64,000 nucleotides of DNA from Streptomyces sp. NRRL S-31. GTDB taxonomy: Bacteria > Actinomycetota > Actinomycetes > Streptomycetales > Streptomycetaceae. The position numbers and the translations under genes were made by a program. The notes below the pieces were generated by a model, which was not told the origin of the DNA, made no database searches, and saw nothing but the letters and a program-made list of their open reading frames with translations. Positions 17,886-25,941 of this stretch are shown here, piece after piece (the stretch's first letter is position 1; each line of letters opens with the position of its first letter). The stretch spans positions 62,001 through 126,000 of the forward strand of contig NZ_JOCB01000005.1 of NCBI RefSeq assembly GCF_000718775.1, in the 5' to 3' direction.

Positions 17886-20585
17886 TCAGCCGTTCTGGCC
17901 TCCGAAGAAGCCTCCGTTGCCATTGCCGTTGCCGTTGCCATTGCCCTGAGTGGGATCGGTCCCGGTCGTCTCCGTTCCCGTGGGCGTCGGAGTCGTGCCT
18001 CCGTCGACGCCGCCCGTGTCCGTGCCACCGATGTCGGTGCCGCCGCCGTTGTGGCCGCAACCGTTGCCCCACCCGAAGCCGCAGGACTCGCTCGCCGAGG
18101 GCGACGGCGTGGTCGTCGTCTTGCTCGGTGTCGGGGTCGGCGTGTCGCTCGGCGACGGGGGCGGCGTGTAGGTGGCGCTCGGGGTCGGGGTGGGGGCACC
18201 CACCTCGTCCTTGACCGTGCCGATCTCGGTGGCCTTCGGGAATCCGGGGTCGTTCTCGCCCTGGAGAGCGGCCTTCATGTACTCGGTCCACACCAGCGTC
18301 GGGATGTCACCACCGTGGATGGAGTCCGTGTTCGCGGTGCCGTTCATGGACAGCAGCTTGTGGTCCTTGGGGTTCTCGCGGAACATCGCCACCGAGGTGG
18401 ACAGGTGCTGGGTGTAGCCGACAAACCAGGCCGACTTGTTCTCGTCGGTGGTACCGGTCTTGCCCGCCGCCGTACGGCCGAGAGCCTTGGCGTTCTTGGC
18501 CGTACCGTTCTGGATCACGTTCTCCAGGACGTCCGTGATGTTGTTGGCGATGTTCGGGTCCAGTGCTTCCTTGGGGGCCGGCTTCGGCTTGACGAAGCTG
18601 GGCGCGTCCGAACCGTTCACCTTCACGCCGGTCACGGAGTACGGCTCGACCTGCTCACCGGACGCGGCGAAGGTCGCGTAGGCGTCGGCCATACGGATCG
18701 CGCTGGGGGTGGACGTACCGATGGCGAAGGACGGGTTGAGGTCCGGCGCCATGCTCTGCTTGAGGATGCCGGTGGATTCGGCCACGTCCCGGACGTGCGT
18801 CATCCCGACATCGACACCGAGCTGCACGAACGGCGTGTTGACGGACTGCTCCATCGCCTTCCGGAGCGTGATGTAACCCCAGGGGTGATCACTCTCGTTG
18901 TTCTGGAAGAAGTACGAGTTGTCCTTGTTGAGGTAGTACGTACCGTCCGGCTTGCGGACCTTGAGGTGGTCGTTGCCGTTGTACTTGCTCAGCGGGGAGA
19001 CACCCTCGCCGCCGGAGTTGTAGGTGCCGTACTTCATGGCGGCGGCGAGCACGAACGGCTTCCAGGTCGAACCCACGGGGACACCGGAGGTGTCGGCGTT
19101 GTTGGTGAAGTGGCCGTTCTCGTAGCCGTCACCGCCGTACAGCGCGACGATCGCCCCGTCCCTGGGCTTCACCGAGGCCGCGCCGAACTGCACGAACTTG
19201 TCCAGATCGCGCCGCTTGGGGTCGAGACGCTCCTCCTGGACGTTCTTCACGGCCTTGGCCAGCGCGTTGACCTTGCTCTTCTCGAAGGTCGTGTAGATCT
19301 GGTAGCCGCCCTTGTCGAACTGCGCCTCCGTGATGTCGGAGTGGGCGAGGACGTACTTCTTCGCCGTGTCGACCAGGTAGCTGACCTGCCCGTTCATGCC
19401 CTTGGTCGCCTTGCGGCCGTCAGGCTTGGGGTACTGCTTGATGGCCTTCTGGTACTGGGCGTCGGTGAGGTGCTTGTCCTTGTGCATCTCGCCGAGGATC
19501 CAGGCCCAGCGGCGCTTGGAGCGCTCAGTGTTGGCCTGCGGGGTCGCCGACTTGTCGAGATCCTGGTTGCCCGCGGGGTCGTAGTACGTCGGACCCTTGA
19601 GCAGCGCGGCCAGGACCGCGCACTCGCTCGGCTCCAGGTCCACCGCGTTCTTGCCGTAGTAGGTCTGCGCCGCGGCCTGGATGCCGTACGCGCCCCGGCC
19701 GAAGTACGAGGTGTTCAGGTAGCCCTGCAAGATCTTGTTCTTGTCGAGCTTCGCACCCACCTTTATGGAGATGAACATCTCCTTGAACTTGCGCGTGAGC
19801 GACTGTTCCTGGCTGAGGTAGGTGTTCTTCACGTATTGCTGGGTGATCGTCGAGCCACCCTGAGTCTGGCCGCCCTGCGCCATGTTGACCATGGCGCGCG
19901 CGATGCCCATGGGGTCGACGCCCGAGTCGTCGTAGAAGGACTTGTTCTCGGCGGAGATCACCGCGAACCGCATCGCCTCGGGGATCTGGTCGATGCTGAC
20001 GTTCTGCCGGTTGATGCCGGTACCCGTGGCCACCATCTGGGTCTTGTCGGCCCAGTAGTAGACGTTGTTCTGCGACTTGGCCGCGTCGTTCTCGTTCGGG
20101 ATCGAGACCATCGCGTAGCCGACGCCGACCATCACCACCAGGCTGCCGACAAAGCCGATGAACAGCCCGCTGACCAGCTTCCATGACGGTACCCACCGCC
20201 GCCAGCCGTCCTTACCGGCCCTGGGGTAGTCGATGAAACGCTTCTTGCCGGGAGCCGTCGTCGCGCGGCCCCTGCCGCGCCCCGGGCCGGTCGGCCCGCC
20301 CGGACCGCCGCGCCGGCCACCGGGACCGGTGTTGTCGGCCGTTCTGCGCCGGCCGCCTTTCTGCGCCGCGCGGCGGGCCTCCGCACGGCCACCGTAGGGA
20401 CGCTCCTCACCTTCCGACCCCCTGGAGTCCGCCCCTTGGGAACGGGACCCATAGGAGTCGGCAGGAGATCCGGTGGCGCCTCGCGGTGCCGCACGGCGGC
20501 CGGAGGACGAGCCGGGTTGGCCGCGTCGGGCCGCGGCACGTCCGCCTTCCTGCGGCTGCGGCGGTTTGCGACGGTGCTCGCTCAT
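17886..20585 (-). CDS. Class A penicillin-binding protein (transglycosylase/transpeptidase)
   Basis: 899 residues. A basic, Gly/Arg-rich cytoplasmic tail of about 130 residues precedes one membrane span (LVSGLFIGFVGSLVVMVGVGYAM). The GT51 transglycosylase domain has the catalytic-Glu segment SAENKSFYDDSG near residue 215 and GGSTITQQYVKNTYL. The transpeptidase domain has S-T-W-K (GSTWKPF, near 505), S-V-N and KTGTTDENKSAWF (near 710). The tail is Pro/Thr-rich and ends in a Gly/Asn run. It polymerises and cross-links peptidoglycan outside the membrane. The ATG at 20585 has GAGGAG about ten bases upstream. Confidence 0.93.
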   Translation of the reverse strand: MSEHRRKPPQPQEGGRAAARRGQPGSSSGRRAAPRGATGSPADSYGSRSQGADSRGSEGEERPYGGRAEARRAAQKGGRRRTADNTGPGGRRGGPGGPTGPGRGRGRATTAPGKKRFIDYPRAGKDGWRRWVPSWKLVSGLFIGFVGSLVVMVGVGYAMVSIPNENDAAKSQNNVYYWADKTQMVATGTGINRQNVSIDQIPEAMRFAVISAENKSFYDDSGVDPMGIARAMVNMAQGGQTQGGSTITQQYVKNTYLSQEQSLTRKFKEMFISIKVGAKLDKNKILQGYLNTSYFGRGAYGIQAAAQTYYGKNAVDLEPSECAVLAALLKGPTYYDPAGNQDLDKSATPQANTERSKRRWAWILGEMHKDKHLTDAQYQKAIKQYPKPDGRKATKGMNGQVSYLVDTAKKYVLAHSDITEAQFDKGGYQIYTTFEKSKVNALAKAVKNVQEERLDPKRRDLDKFVQFGAASVKPRDGAIVALYGGDGYENGHFTNNADTSGVPVGSTWKPFVLAAAMKYGTYNSGGEGVSPLSKYNGNDHLKVRKPDGTYYLNKDNSYFFQNNESDHPWGYITLRKAMEQSVNTPFVQLGVDVGMTHVRDVAESTGILKQSMAPDLNPSFAIGTSTPSAIRMADAYATFAASGEQVEPYSVTGVKVNGSDAPSFVKPKPAPKEALDPNIANNITDVLENVIQNGTAKNAKALGRTAAGKTGTTDENKSAWFVGYTQHLSTSVAMFRENPKDHKLLSMNGTANTDSIHGGDIPTLVWTEYMKAALQGENDPGFPKATEIGTVKDEVGAPTPTPSATYTPPPSPSDTPTPTPSKTTTTPSPSASESCGFGWGNGCGHNGGGTDIGGTDTGGVDGGTTPTPTGTETTGTDPTQGNGNGNGNGNGGFFGGQNG

Positions 20586-20980
20586 CGAACGATTACTCCT
20601 CGGGCAGGCGCACCCGTGCGCGCCTGGAACGGCGGCTGGTTTCCGGTCCCCCCGAAGTACGGATGTGGTCGGTTCCGCATTCACCCGTACTGCACCGGGG
20701 AGGAGGACGCTCCCCAGGCGTCACGCGGTTCCCGGTGGTGTCCATGCCGCACAGACTACGCACCGCCAAAACCCACCGAGCCTCGAAGTTCACCCCAAAT
20801 CAGGCAACTTGCCTCGTATGAATCGGTGATGTGATCCCGTTCACCGCCCTCCCCCTTGTCGCGTGCGAGAGGCCGTTCTATCGTCGTGATGTATCGAACC
20901 GATACATCAGCGCGAGATAAAAAGCTGACAGGCACTGCGAGACCTGCGGAACCGACCCGCGGGGCCGAGAGGAGGCGACG
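20586..20980. promoter_or_regulatory. Divergent pbp/padR gap with PadR operator
   Basis: No gene fits here. The notable element is at 20887-20909: TGATGTATCG and its exact complement CGATACATCA, separated by AAC. It contains ATGT...ACAT, the known PadR half-sites, and is followed 72 bp later by padR. Confidence 0.75.
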
Positions 20981-21664
20981 ATGAGCCGGCGCTCCGGCAT
21001 CCTTGAGTTCGCCGTGCTCGGCCTGCTGCGGGAGTCCCCGATGCACGGCTACGAGCTGCGCAAACGGCTGAACACGTCGCTGGGTGTGTTCCGTGCGTTC
21101 AGCTACGGGACGCTGTACCCCTGCCTCAAGGCCCTGCTCGCCGAGGGCTGGCTGATCGAGGAGCCCGGGAACACCCACGACGACGCACTCGCCGCTCCCC
21201 TCGCCGGACGTCGCGCCAAGATCGTTTATCGGCTGACGGCGGAAGGCAAGGAGCATTTCGAGGAACTGCTCTCGCAGACCGGCCCGGACGCCTACGAGGA
21301 CGAGCACTTCGCCGCGCGGTTCGCCTTCTTCGGGCAGACCTCGCGCGATGTGCGCATGCGTGTCCTGGAAGGCCGGCGCAGCCGACTGGAGGAGCGCCTG
21401 GAGAAGATGCGCGCCTCGCTGGCGCGCACCCGGGAGCGCCTCGACGACTACACGCTTGAGCTCCAGCGCCACGGGATGGAGTCCGTGGAGCGCGAAGTGC
21501 GCTGGCTGAACGAGCTCATCGAGAGCGAGCGGGCCGGGCGGGATCTGCGGAGTTCCGCGTCCGGGGAGTCCGCTCAGCAGGACACCACCACTGGATCGAC
21601 GGGCGGCCTGCCCCGTCACGGGGACACCCCCGGGACGGATACGCCCGGAGACACCGCCACGTGA
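20981..21664 (+). CDS. PadR family transcriptional regulator
   Basis: 227 residues. The N-terminal winged helix is typical of Pad[25 protein letters not shown], then [18 protein letters not shown] coiled helix ([42 protein letters not shown]) follows for dimerisation, and the last 40 residues are polar and disordered. Start is an ATG with GAGGAGG upstream. The inositol-phosphate synthase gene begins 43 bp later and is probably in the same transcript, so the regulator likely controls inositol synthesis as well as its own expression. Confidence 0.88.
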   Translation: MSRRSGILEFAVLGLLRESPMHGYELRKRLNTSLGVFRAFSYGTLYPCLKALLAEGWLIEEPGNTHDDALAAPLAGRRAKIVYRLTAEGKEHFEELLSQTGPDAYEDEHFAARFAFFGQTSRDVRMRVLEGRRSRLEERLEKMRASLARTRERLDDYTLELQRHGMESVEREVRWLNELIESERAGRDLRSSASGESAQQDTTTGSTGGLPRHGDTPGTDTPGDTAT

Positions 21665-21707
21665 GACCCGGTCAGGGCCTCACTCGTACACACAGGGAGC
21701 AACCGGA

Positions 21708-22790
21708 ATGGGTTCGGTTCGCGTAGCCATCGTCGGCGTGGGCAACTGCGCCGCCTCGCTGGTGCAGGGAGTCGAGTACTACAAGGACGCCGACCCGGCG
21801 TCCAAGGTCCCCGGCCTGATGCACGTGCAGTTCGGTGATTACCACGTGCGCGACATCGAGTTCGTCGCCGCCTTCGACGTCGACGCCAAGAAGGTCGGCC
21901 TGGACCTCGCGGACGCCATCGGCGCCTCCGAGAACAACACCATCAAGATCTGCGACGTGCCCAGCACCGGTGTCACCGTCCAGCGCGGCCACACCCTCGA
22001 CGGCCTCGGCAAGTACTACCGCCTCACCATCGAGGAGTCGGCCGAGGAGCCGGTCGACGTCGTCCAGATCCTGAAGGACAAGCAGGTCGACGTCCTGGTC
22101 TGCTACCTGCCCGTGGGCTCCGAGGACGCGGCGAAGTTCTACGCCCAGTGCGCCATCGACGCCAAGGTCGCCTTCGTCAACGCCCTCCCGGTCTTCATCG
22201 CCGGCACCAAGGAGTGGGCGGACAAGTTCGCCGAGGCGGGCGTCCCGATCGTCGGTGACGACATCAAGTCCCAGGTCGGTGCCACCATCACGCACCGCGT
22301 CATGGCGAAGCTGTTCGAGGACCGCGGTGTCGTCCTCGACCGCACCATGCAGCTGAACGTCGGCGGCAACATGGACTTCAAGAACATGCTCGAGCGCGAG
22401 CGCCTGGAGTCCAAGAAGATCTCCAAGACGCAGGCCGTCACCTCCCAGATCCCCGACCGGGACCTCGGCGAGAAGAACGTCCACATCGGCCCGTCCGATT
22501 ACGTGGCCTGGCTGGACGACCGCAAGTGGGCCTACGTCCGTCTGGAGGGCCGCGCCTTCGGTGACGTCCCGCTGAACCTGGAGTACAAGCTCGAGGTCTG
22601 GGACTCCCCGAACTCCGCGGGTGTCATCATCGACGCCCTGCGCGCCGCGAAGATCGCCAAGGACCGCGGCATCGGCGGCCCGATCCTGTCGGCCTCCTCG
22701 TACTTCATGAAGTCCCCGCCGGTCCAGTACTTCGACGACGTGGCCCGCGAGAACGTCGAGAAGTTCATCAGCGGCGAGGTCGAGCGCTGA
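21708..22790 (+). CDS. ino1: myo-Inositol-1-phosphate synthase
   Basis: 360 residues, the compact actinobacterial form. The Rossmann motif [20 protein letters not shown] binds NAD+. Later elements include [27 protein letters not shown] and [13 protein letters not shown], which are highly diagnostic. It converts glucose-6-phosphate to 1L-myo-inositol-1-phosphate, the first step to phosphatidylinositol and mycothiol, the main actinomycete thiol. It follows padR closely and ends at a strong hairpin. The link to thiol biology fits the nearby thioredoxin genes, though the two are not cotranscribed. Confidence 0.93.
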   Translation: MGSVRVAIVGVGNCAASLVQGVEYYKDADPASKVPGLMHVQFGDYHVRDIEFVAAFDVDAKKVGLDLADAIGASENNTIKICDVPSTGVTVQRGHTLDGLGKYYRLTIEESAEEPVDVVQILKDKQVDVLVCYLPVGSEDAAKFYAQCAIDAKVAFVNALPVFIAGTKEWADKFAEAGVPIVGDDIKSQVGATITHRVMAKLFEDRGVVLDRTMQLNVGGNMDFKNMLERERLESKKISKTQAVTSQIPDRDLGEKNVHIGPSDYVAWLDDRKWAYVRLEGRAFGDVPLNLEYKLEVWDSPNSAGVIIDALRAAKIAKDRGIGGPILSASSYFMKSPPVQYFDDVARENVEKFISGEVER

Positions 22791-22835
22791 GACGCTGAGC
22801 ACCGCTCGCACGAGAACGCTCCTGCCAGGGCTGTG

Positions 22836-22867
22836 AAGGTCCCCGGGTCCGTCGACCCGGGGACCTT
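22836..22867. terminator. Hairpin terminator of ino1
   Basis: Fourteen-base perfect arms (22836-22849, 22854-22867) flank a four-base loop just after ino1. Confidence 0.85.
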
Positions 22868-22890
22868 CCGCATGTGTGAGGCTGTCGCCC

Positions 22891-24153
22891 ATGCCCGTCG
22901 TGCGTGACCTGCGTCTGCTGTGGTGCCTTCGGCACTTCCGGCACCTGCTGTGCGTCCGTCTGCTGTCCCAGGGTGCCGACGGTGTCTACCAGATCGCGCT
23001 CGCCGCGTACGTCGTCTTCTCCCCGGAGAAACAGACCTCGGCCGCCGCCGTCGCCTCGGCGATGGCGGTTCTGCTGCTCCCCTATTCCCTCGTCGGCCCC
23101 TTCGCCGGAGTCCTGCTGGACCGCTGGCGGCGCCGACAGGTCTTCCTGTACGGCAATCTGCTGCGCGCCCTGCTCGCCGCGGGCACCGCCGGGCTGATGC
23201 TCGTCGGCGCCCCCGACTGGCTCTTCTACGTCTCGGCCCTGTGCGTCACGGCCGTCAACCGGTTCGTCCTCGCCGGACTGTCCGCCGCGCTGCCCCGGGT
23301 GGTCGTCGCCGAGCGCCTGGTGCTCGCCAACGCGCTCTCACCGACCGCCGGCACGCTCGCCGCGACCGTCGGGGGAGGTCTGGCCTTTGGCGTACGGCTC
23401 GTGGCCTCGGACTCCGACGCCGCGGTGGTGCTGCTCGGCGCCTGTCTGTACCTGTGCGCGAGCCTCGCCTCGCTCCGTCTGCCCCCCGGCCTCCTCGGTC
23501 CCGACCGGCACCCGGTGCGACCGCGGCTGAGGGCGGCGCTCGCCGCGACCACACACGAGCTGATCGAGGCCGTCCGGCACCTGGTCGCGCCCCGGCGCAG
23601 GGCCGCGGCCTGGGCATTGGGCGCGATGACGCTGATGCGCTTCTGCTACGGCGCGCTCCTCGTCCTGCTGCTCATGCTCTGCCGCTACGCCCTCTCCACC
23701 AGCACCGAGGAGGGGCTCCGGCTGCTGGGGCTGGCGCTGGGCCTGTCCGGCGCCGGCTTCTTCGCGGCCGCCGTGGTGACCCCATGGGCGGCGGGACGGC
23801 TCGGGCCCGCCCGCTGGATCGTGGTGTGCTCCGCCACGGCGGCGGTCCTGGAACCGGCCCTGGGGCTTCCGTTCGCCACGGCTCCGCTCATGGCCGCGGC
23901 CTTCGTGCTGGGTTTGATCACCCAGGGCGCCAAGATCGCCACGGACACCATCGTGCAGGCCGGTGTCGACGACGGGTTCCGGGGACGGATCTTCTCCGTG
24001 TACGACGTGCTCTTCAATGTCGCGTTCGTCGGCGCCGCCGGAGTGGCGGCCCTGATGCTGCCGCCGGACGGGAGATCAGCGGTACTGGTGATCCTCGTCG
24101 CCCTCGTCTACGGCACGGTGGCGGTGACTCTCGCCCGCGCCGGACGGCGCTGA
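22891..24153 (+). CDS. MFS transporter, probable efflux
   Basis: 420 residues with around twelve membrane spans. The N-terminus LLWCLRHFRHLLCVRLLSQGADGVYQIALAAYVVF resembles MFS exporters of the EntS/MdfA type. The loop 2-3 motif is LLDRWRRRQVFLYGN. I used the ATG at 22891 (MPVVRDLR) rather than the in-frame ATG at 22876, since the homology starts there. No substrate can be told. It is followed by two hairpins, each containing a parS. Confidence 0.82.
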   Translation: MPVVRDLRLLWCLRHFRHLLCVRLLSQGADGVYQIALAAYVVFSPEKQTSAAAVASAMAVLLLPYSLVGPFAGVLLDRWRRRQVFLYGNLLRALLAAGTAGLMLVGAPDWLFYVSALCVTAVNRFVLAGLSAALPRVVVAERLVLANALSPTAGTLAATVGGGLAFGVRLVASDSDAAVVLLGACLYLCASLASLRLPPGLLGPDRHPVRPRLRAALAATTHELIEAVRHLVAPRRRAAAWALGAMTLMRFCYGALLVLLLMLCRYALSTSTEEGLRLLGLALGLSGAGFFAAAVVTPWAAGRLGPARWIVVCSATAAVLEPALGLPFATAPLMAAAFVLGLITQGAKIATDTIVQAGVDDGFRGRIFSVYDVLFNVAFVGAAGVAALMLPPDGRSAVLVILVALVYGTVAVTLARAGRR

Positions 24154-24160
24154 AACAGAA

Positions 24161-24196
24161 CGAAGGGCGACGTTTCACGTGAAACATCGCCCTTCG
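24161..24196. promoter_or_regulatory. parS inside a 36-bp palindrome
   Basis: parS at 24172-24185 is flanked symmetrically by CGAAGGGCGA and TCGCCCTTCG, with one mismatched pair next to the parS. It lies between convergent MFS and cca genes, so terminator use is likely. Confidence 0.9.
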
Positions 24197-24208
24197 GCGC
24201 TGCCGGTT

Positions 24209-24236
24209 CGGTGATGTTTCACGTGAAACGTCACCG
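24209..24236. promoter_or_regulatory. Second parS inside a 28-bp palindrome
   Basis: parS at 24216-24229 is flanked by CGGTGA and TCACCG, with one mismatched pair beside the parS. Its centre is 44 bp from the centre of the preceding parS. Confidence 0.9.
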
Positions 24237-24245
24237 GCATCCTGC

Positions 24246-25688
24246 TCAGCCCTGCGCGGCCCACCACTCCTTGAGCGCGGCCACCGCGGCGTCGTGCCCC
24301 ATGGGGCCGTTCTCCAGGCGCAGCTCCAGCATGTGCTTGTACGCCTTGCCCACGGCCGGACCGGGACCGACCTCCAGGATCTCCATGATCTGGTTGCCGT
24401 CGAGGTCGGGGCGGATGGCGTCCAGCTCCTCCTGCTCCTTCAGCTGCGAGATGCGGTCCTCCAGGCCGTCGTAGGCCCGGGACAGCATCGCCGCCTTGCG
24501 CTTGTTGCGCGTGGTGCAGTCGGAGCGGGTCAGCTTGTGCAGTCGGTCCAGCAGCGGACCCGCGTCACGGACGTAGCGGCGGACCGCCGAGTCCGTCCAC
24601 TCCCCGGTGCCGTAGCCGTGGAACCGCAGGTGGAGTTCGACCAGCTGCGAGACGTCCTTCACCAGCTCGTTGGAGTACTTCAAGGCGGTCATGCGCTTCT
24701 TGGTCATCTTGGCGCCGACCACCTCGTGGTGGTGGAAGGAGACCCGGCCGTCCTCCTCGAAGCGGCGGGTGCGCGGCTTGCCGATGTCGTGCAGCAGCGC
24801 GGCCAGACGCAGGGTGAGGTCCGGTCCGTCCTGCTCCAGCGCGATCGCCTGCTCCAGGACGATCAGCGTGTGCTCGTAGACGTCCTTGTGCCGGTGGTGC
24901 TCGTCGCTTTCCAGACGCAGCGCCGGCAGCTCGGGCAGGACGCGATCGGCGAGCCCGGTGTCGACGAGCAGCGTCAGGCCCTTGCGCGGGTGCGCGGAGA
25001 GGATCAGCTTGTTCAGCTCGTCCCGGACCCGCTCGGCCGAGACGATCTCGATGCGCTCGGCCATCTCCGTCATGGCGGTGACGACCTCGGGCGCGACCGT
25101 GAAGTCCAGCTGCGCGGCGAACCGGGCGGCCCGCATCATCCGCAGGGGATCGTCCGAGAAGGACTCCTCGGGCGTGCCCGGCGTCCTCAGCACACGTGCG
25201 GCGAGATCCTCCAGGCCACCGTGCGGATCGATGAACTCCTTCTCCGGCAGCGCCACGGCCATCGCGTTGACCGTGAAGTCGCGTCGGACCAGATCCTCCT
25301 CGATGGAGTCGCCGTAGGAGACCTCCGGCTTGCGCGAGGTGCGGTCGTACGCCTCGGACCGGTAGGTGGTGATCTCGATCTGGTAGCCGCCCTTGTGCGC
25401 GCCGACCGTGCCGAAGGCGATGCCCACCTCCCAGACGGCGTCCGCCCAGGGACGGACGATCTTCAGTACGTCCTCGGGGCGGGCGTCGGTGGTGAAGTCC
25501 AGATCGTTGCCGAGCCGGCCGAGCAGCGCGTCGCGGACCGATCCGCCGACCAGGGCGAGCGAGAACCCTGCGCCCTGGAATCGGCGGGCGAGATCGTCGG
25601 CGACGGGGGCCACCCGCAGCAGTTCGGCGACCGCGCGCTGCTGCGCCTGGCTCAGGGCGGAGGAATTGTCTTCGTTGGCGTTCGGCAC
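24246..25688 (-). CDS. cca: CCA tRNA nucleotidyltransferase
   Basis: 480 residues. The nucleotidyltransferase core is LVGGSVRDALLGRLGNDLDFTTDARPEDV, with the metal-binding D-L-D. The neck region includes RRDFTVNAMA. A C-terminal HD domain follows, with LLHDIGKPRTR. It adds or repairs the 3'-CCA of tRNAs. The best start is the GTG at 25688 (VPNANEDN); no clear SD is seen, so it may be leaderless. The frame is open to 25865, but that sequence looks intergenic. It is divergent from the DUF6049 gene across 250 bp. The HD domain suggests extra phosphatase activity. Confidence 0.92.
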   Translation of the reverse strand: MPNANEDNSSALSQAQQRAVAELLRVAPVADDLARRFQGAGFSLALVGGSVRDALLGRLGNDLDFTTDARPEDVLKIVRPWADAVWEVGIAFGTVGAHKGGYQIEITTYRSEAYDRTSRKPEVSYGDSIEEDLVRRDFTVNAMAVALPEKEFIDPHGGLEDLAARVLRTPGTPEESFSDDPLRMMRAARFAAQLDFTVAPEVVTAMTEMAERIEIVSAERVRDELNKLILSAHPRKGLTLLVDTGLADRVLPELPALRLESDEHHRHKDVYEHTLIVLEQAIALEQDGPDLTLRLAALLHDIGKPRTRRFEEDGRVSFHHHEVVGAKMTKKRMTALKYSNELVKDVSQLVELHLRFHGYGTGEWTDSAVRRYVRDAGPLLDRLHKLTRSDCTTRNKRKAAMLSRAYDGLEDRISQLKEQEELDAIRPDLDGNQIMEILEVGPGPAVGKAYKHMLELRLENGPMGHDAAVAALKEWWAAQG

Positions 25689-25941
25689 AACAGAAGAGGG
25701 TACGTGGCTCGCGCGACCGGGGCGCCCGCAGGAAGGCGGGGGACAGCTCCCGGCATACCCGCCGCAAGCGCTGCTCTTGCGGCGTTCGGCCGCTCTCCGC
25801 TCGATACTGGATATAGAGGACGGACCACGGCCGTCCTCACGATCTTGTGGAGGAGACCGCGGCACTTCCGTTCAGCGCGCATCGTTACCATGCGTGGACG
25901 CACATTCCGACGACCACTGACGACGAGGGACGGGCGAGCGC

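Noticed and set aside
16170..20186. 1338-codon plus-strand frame
   Set aside because: It is antisense to the GT87 and penicillin-binding protein genes, made of Arg/Gly/Val/Asp-rich sequence typical of the shadow frame in GC-rich genes.
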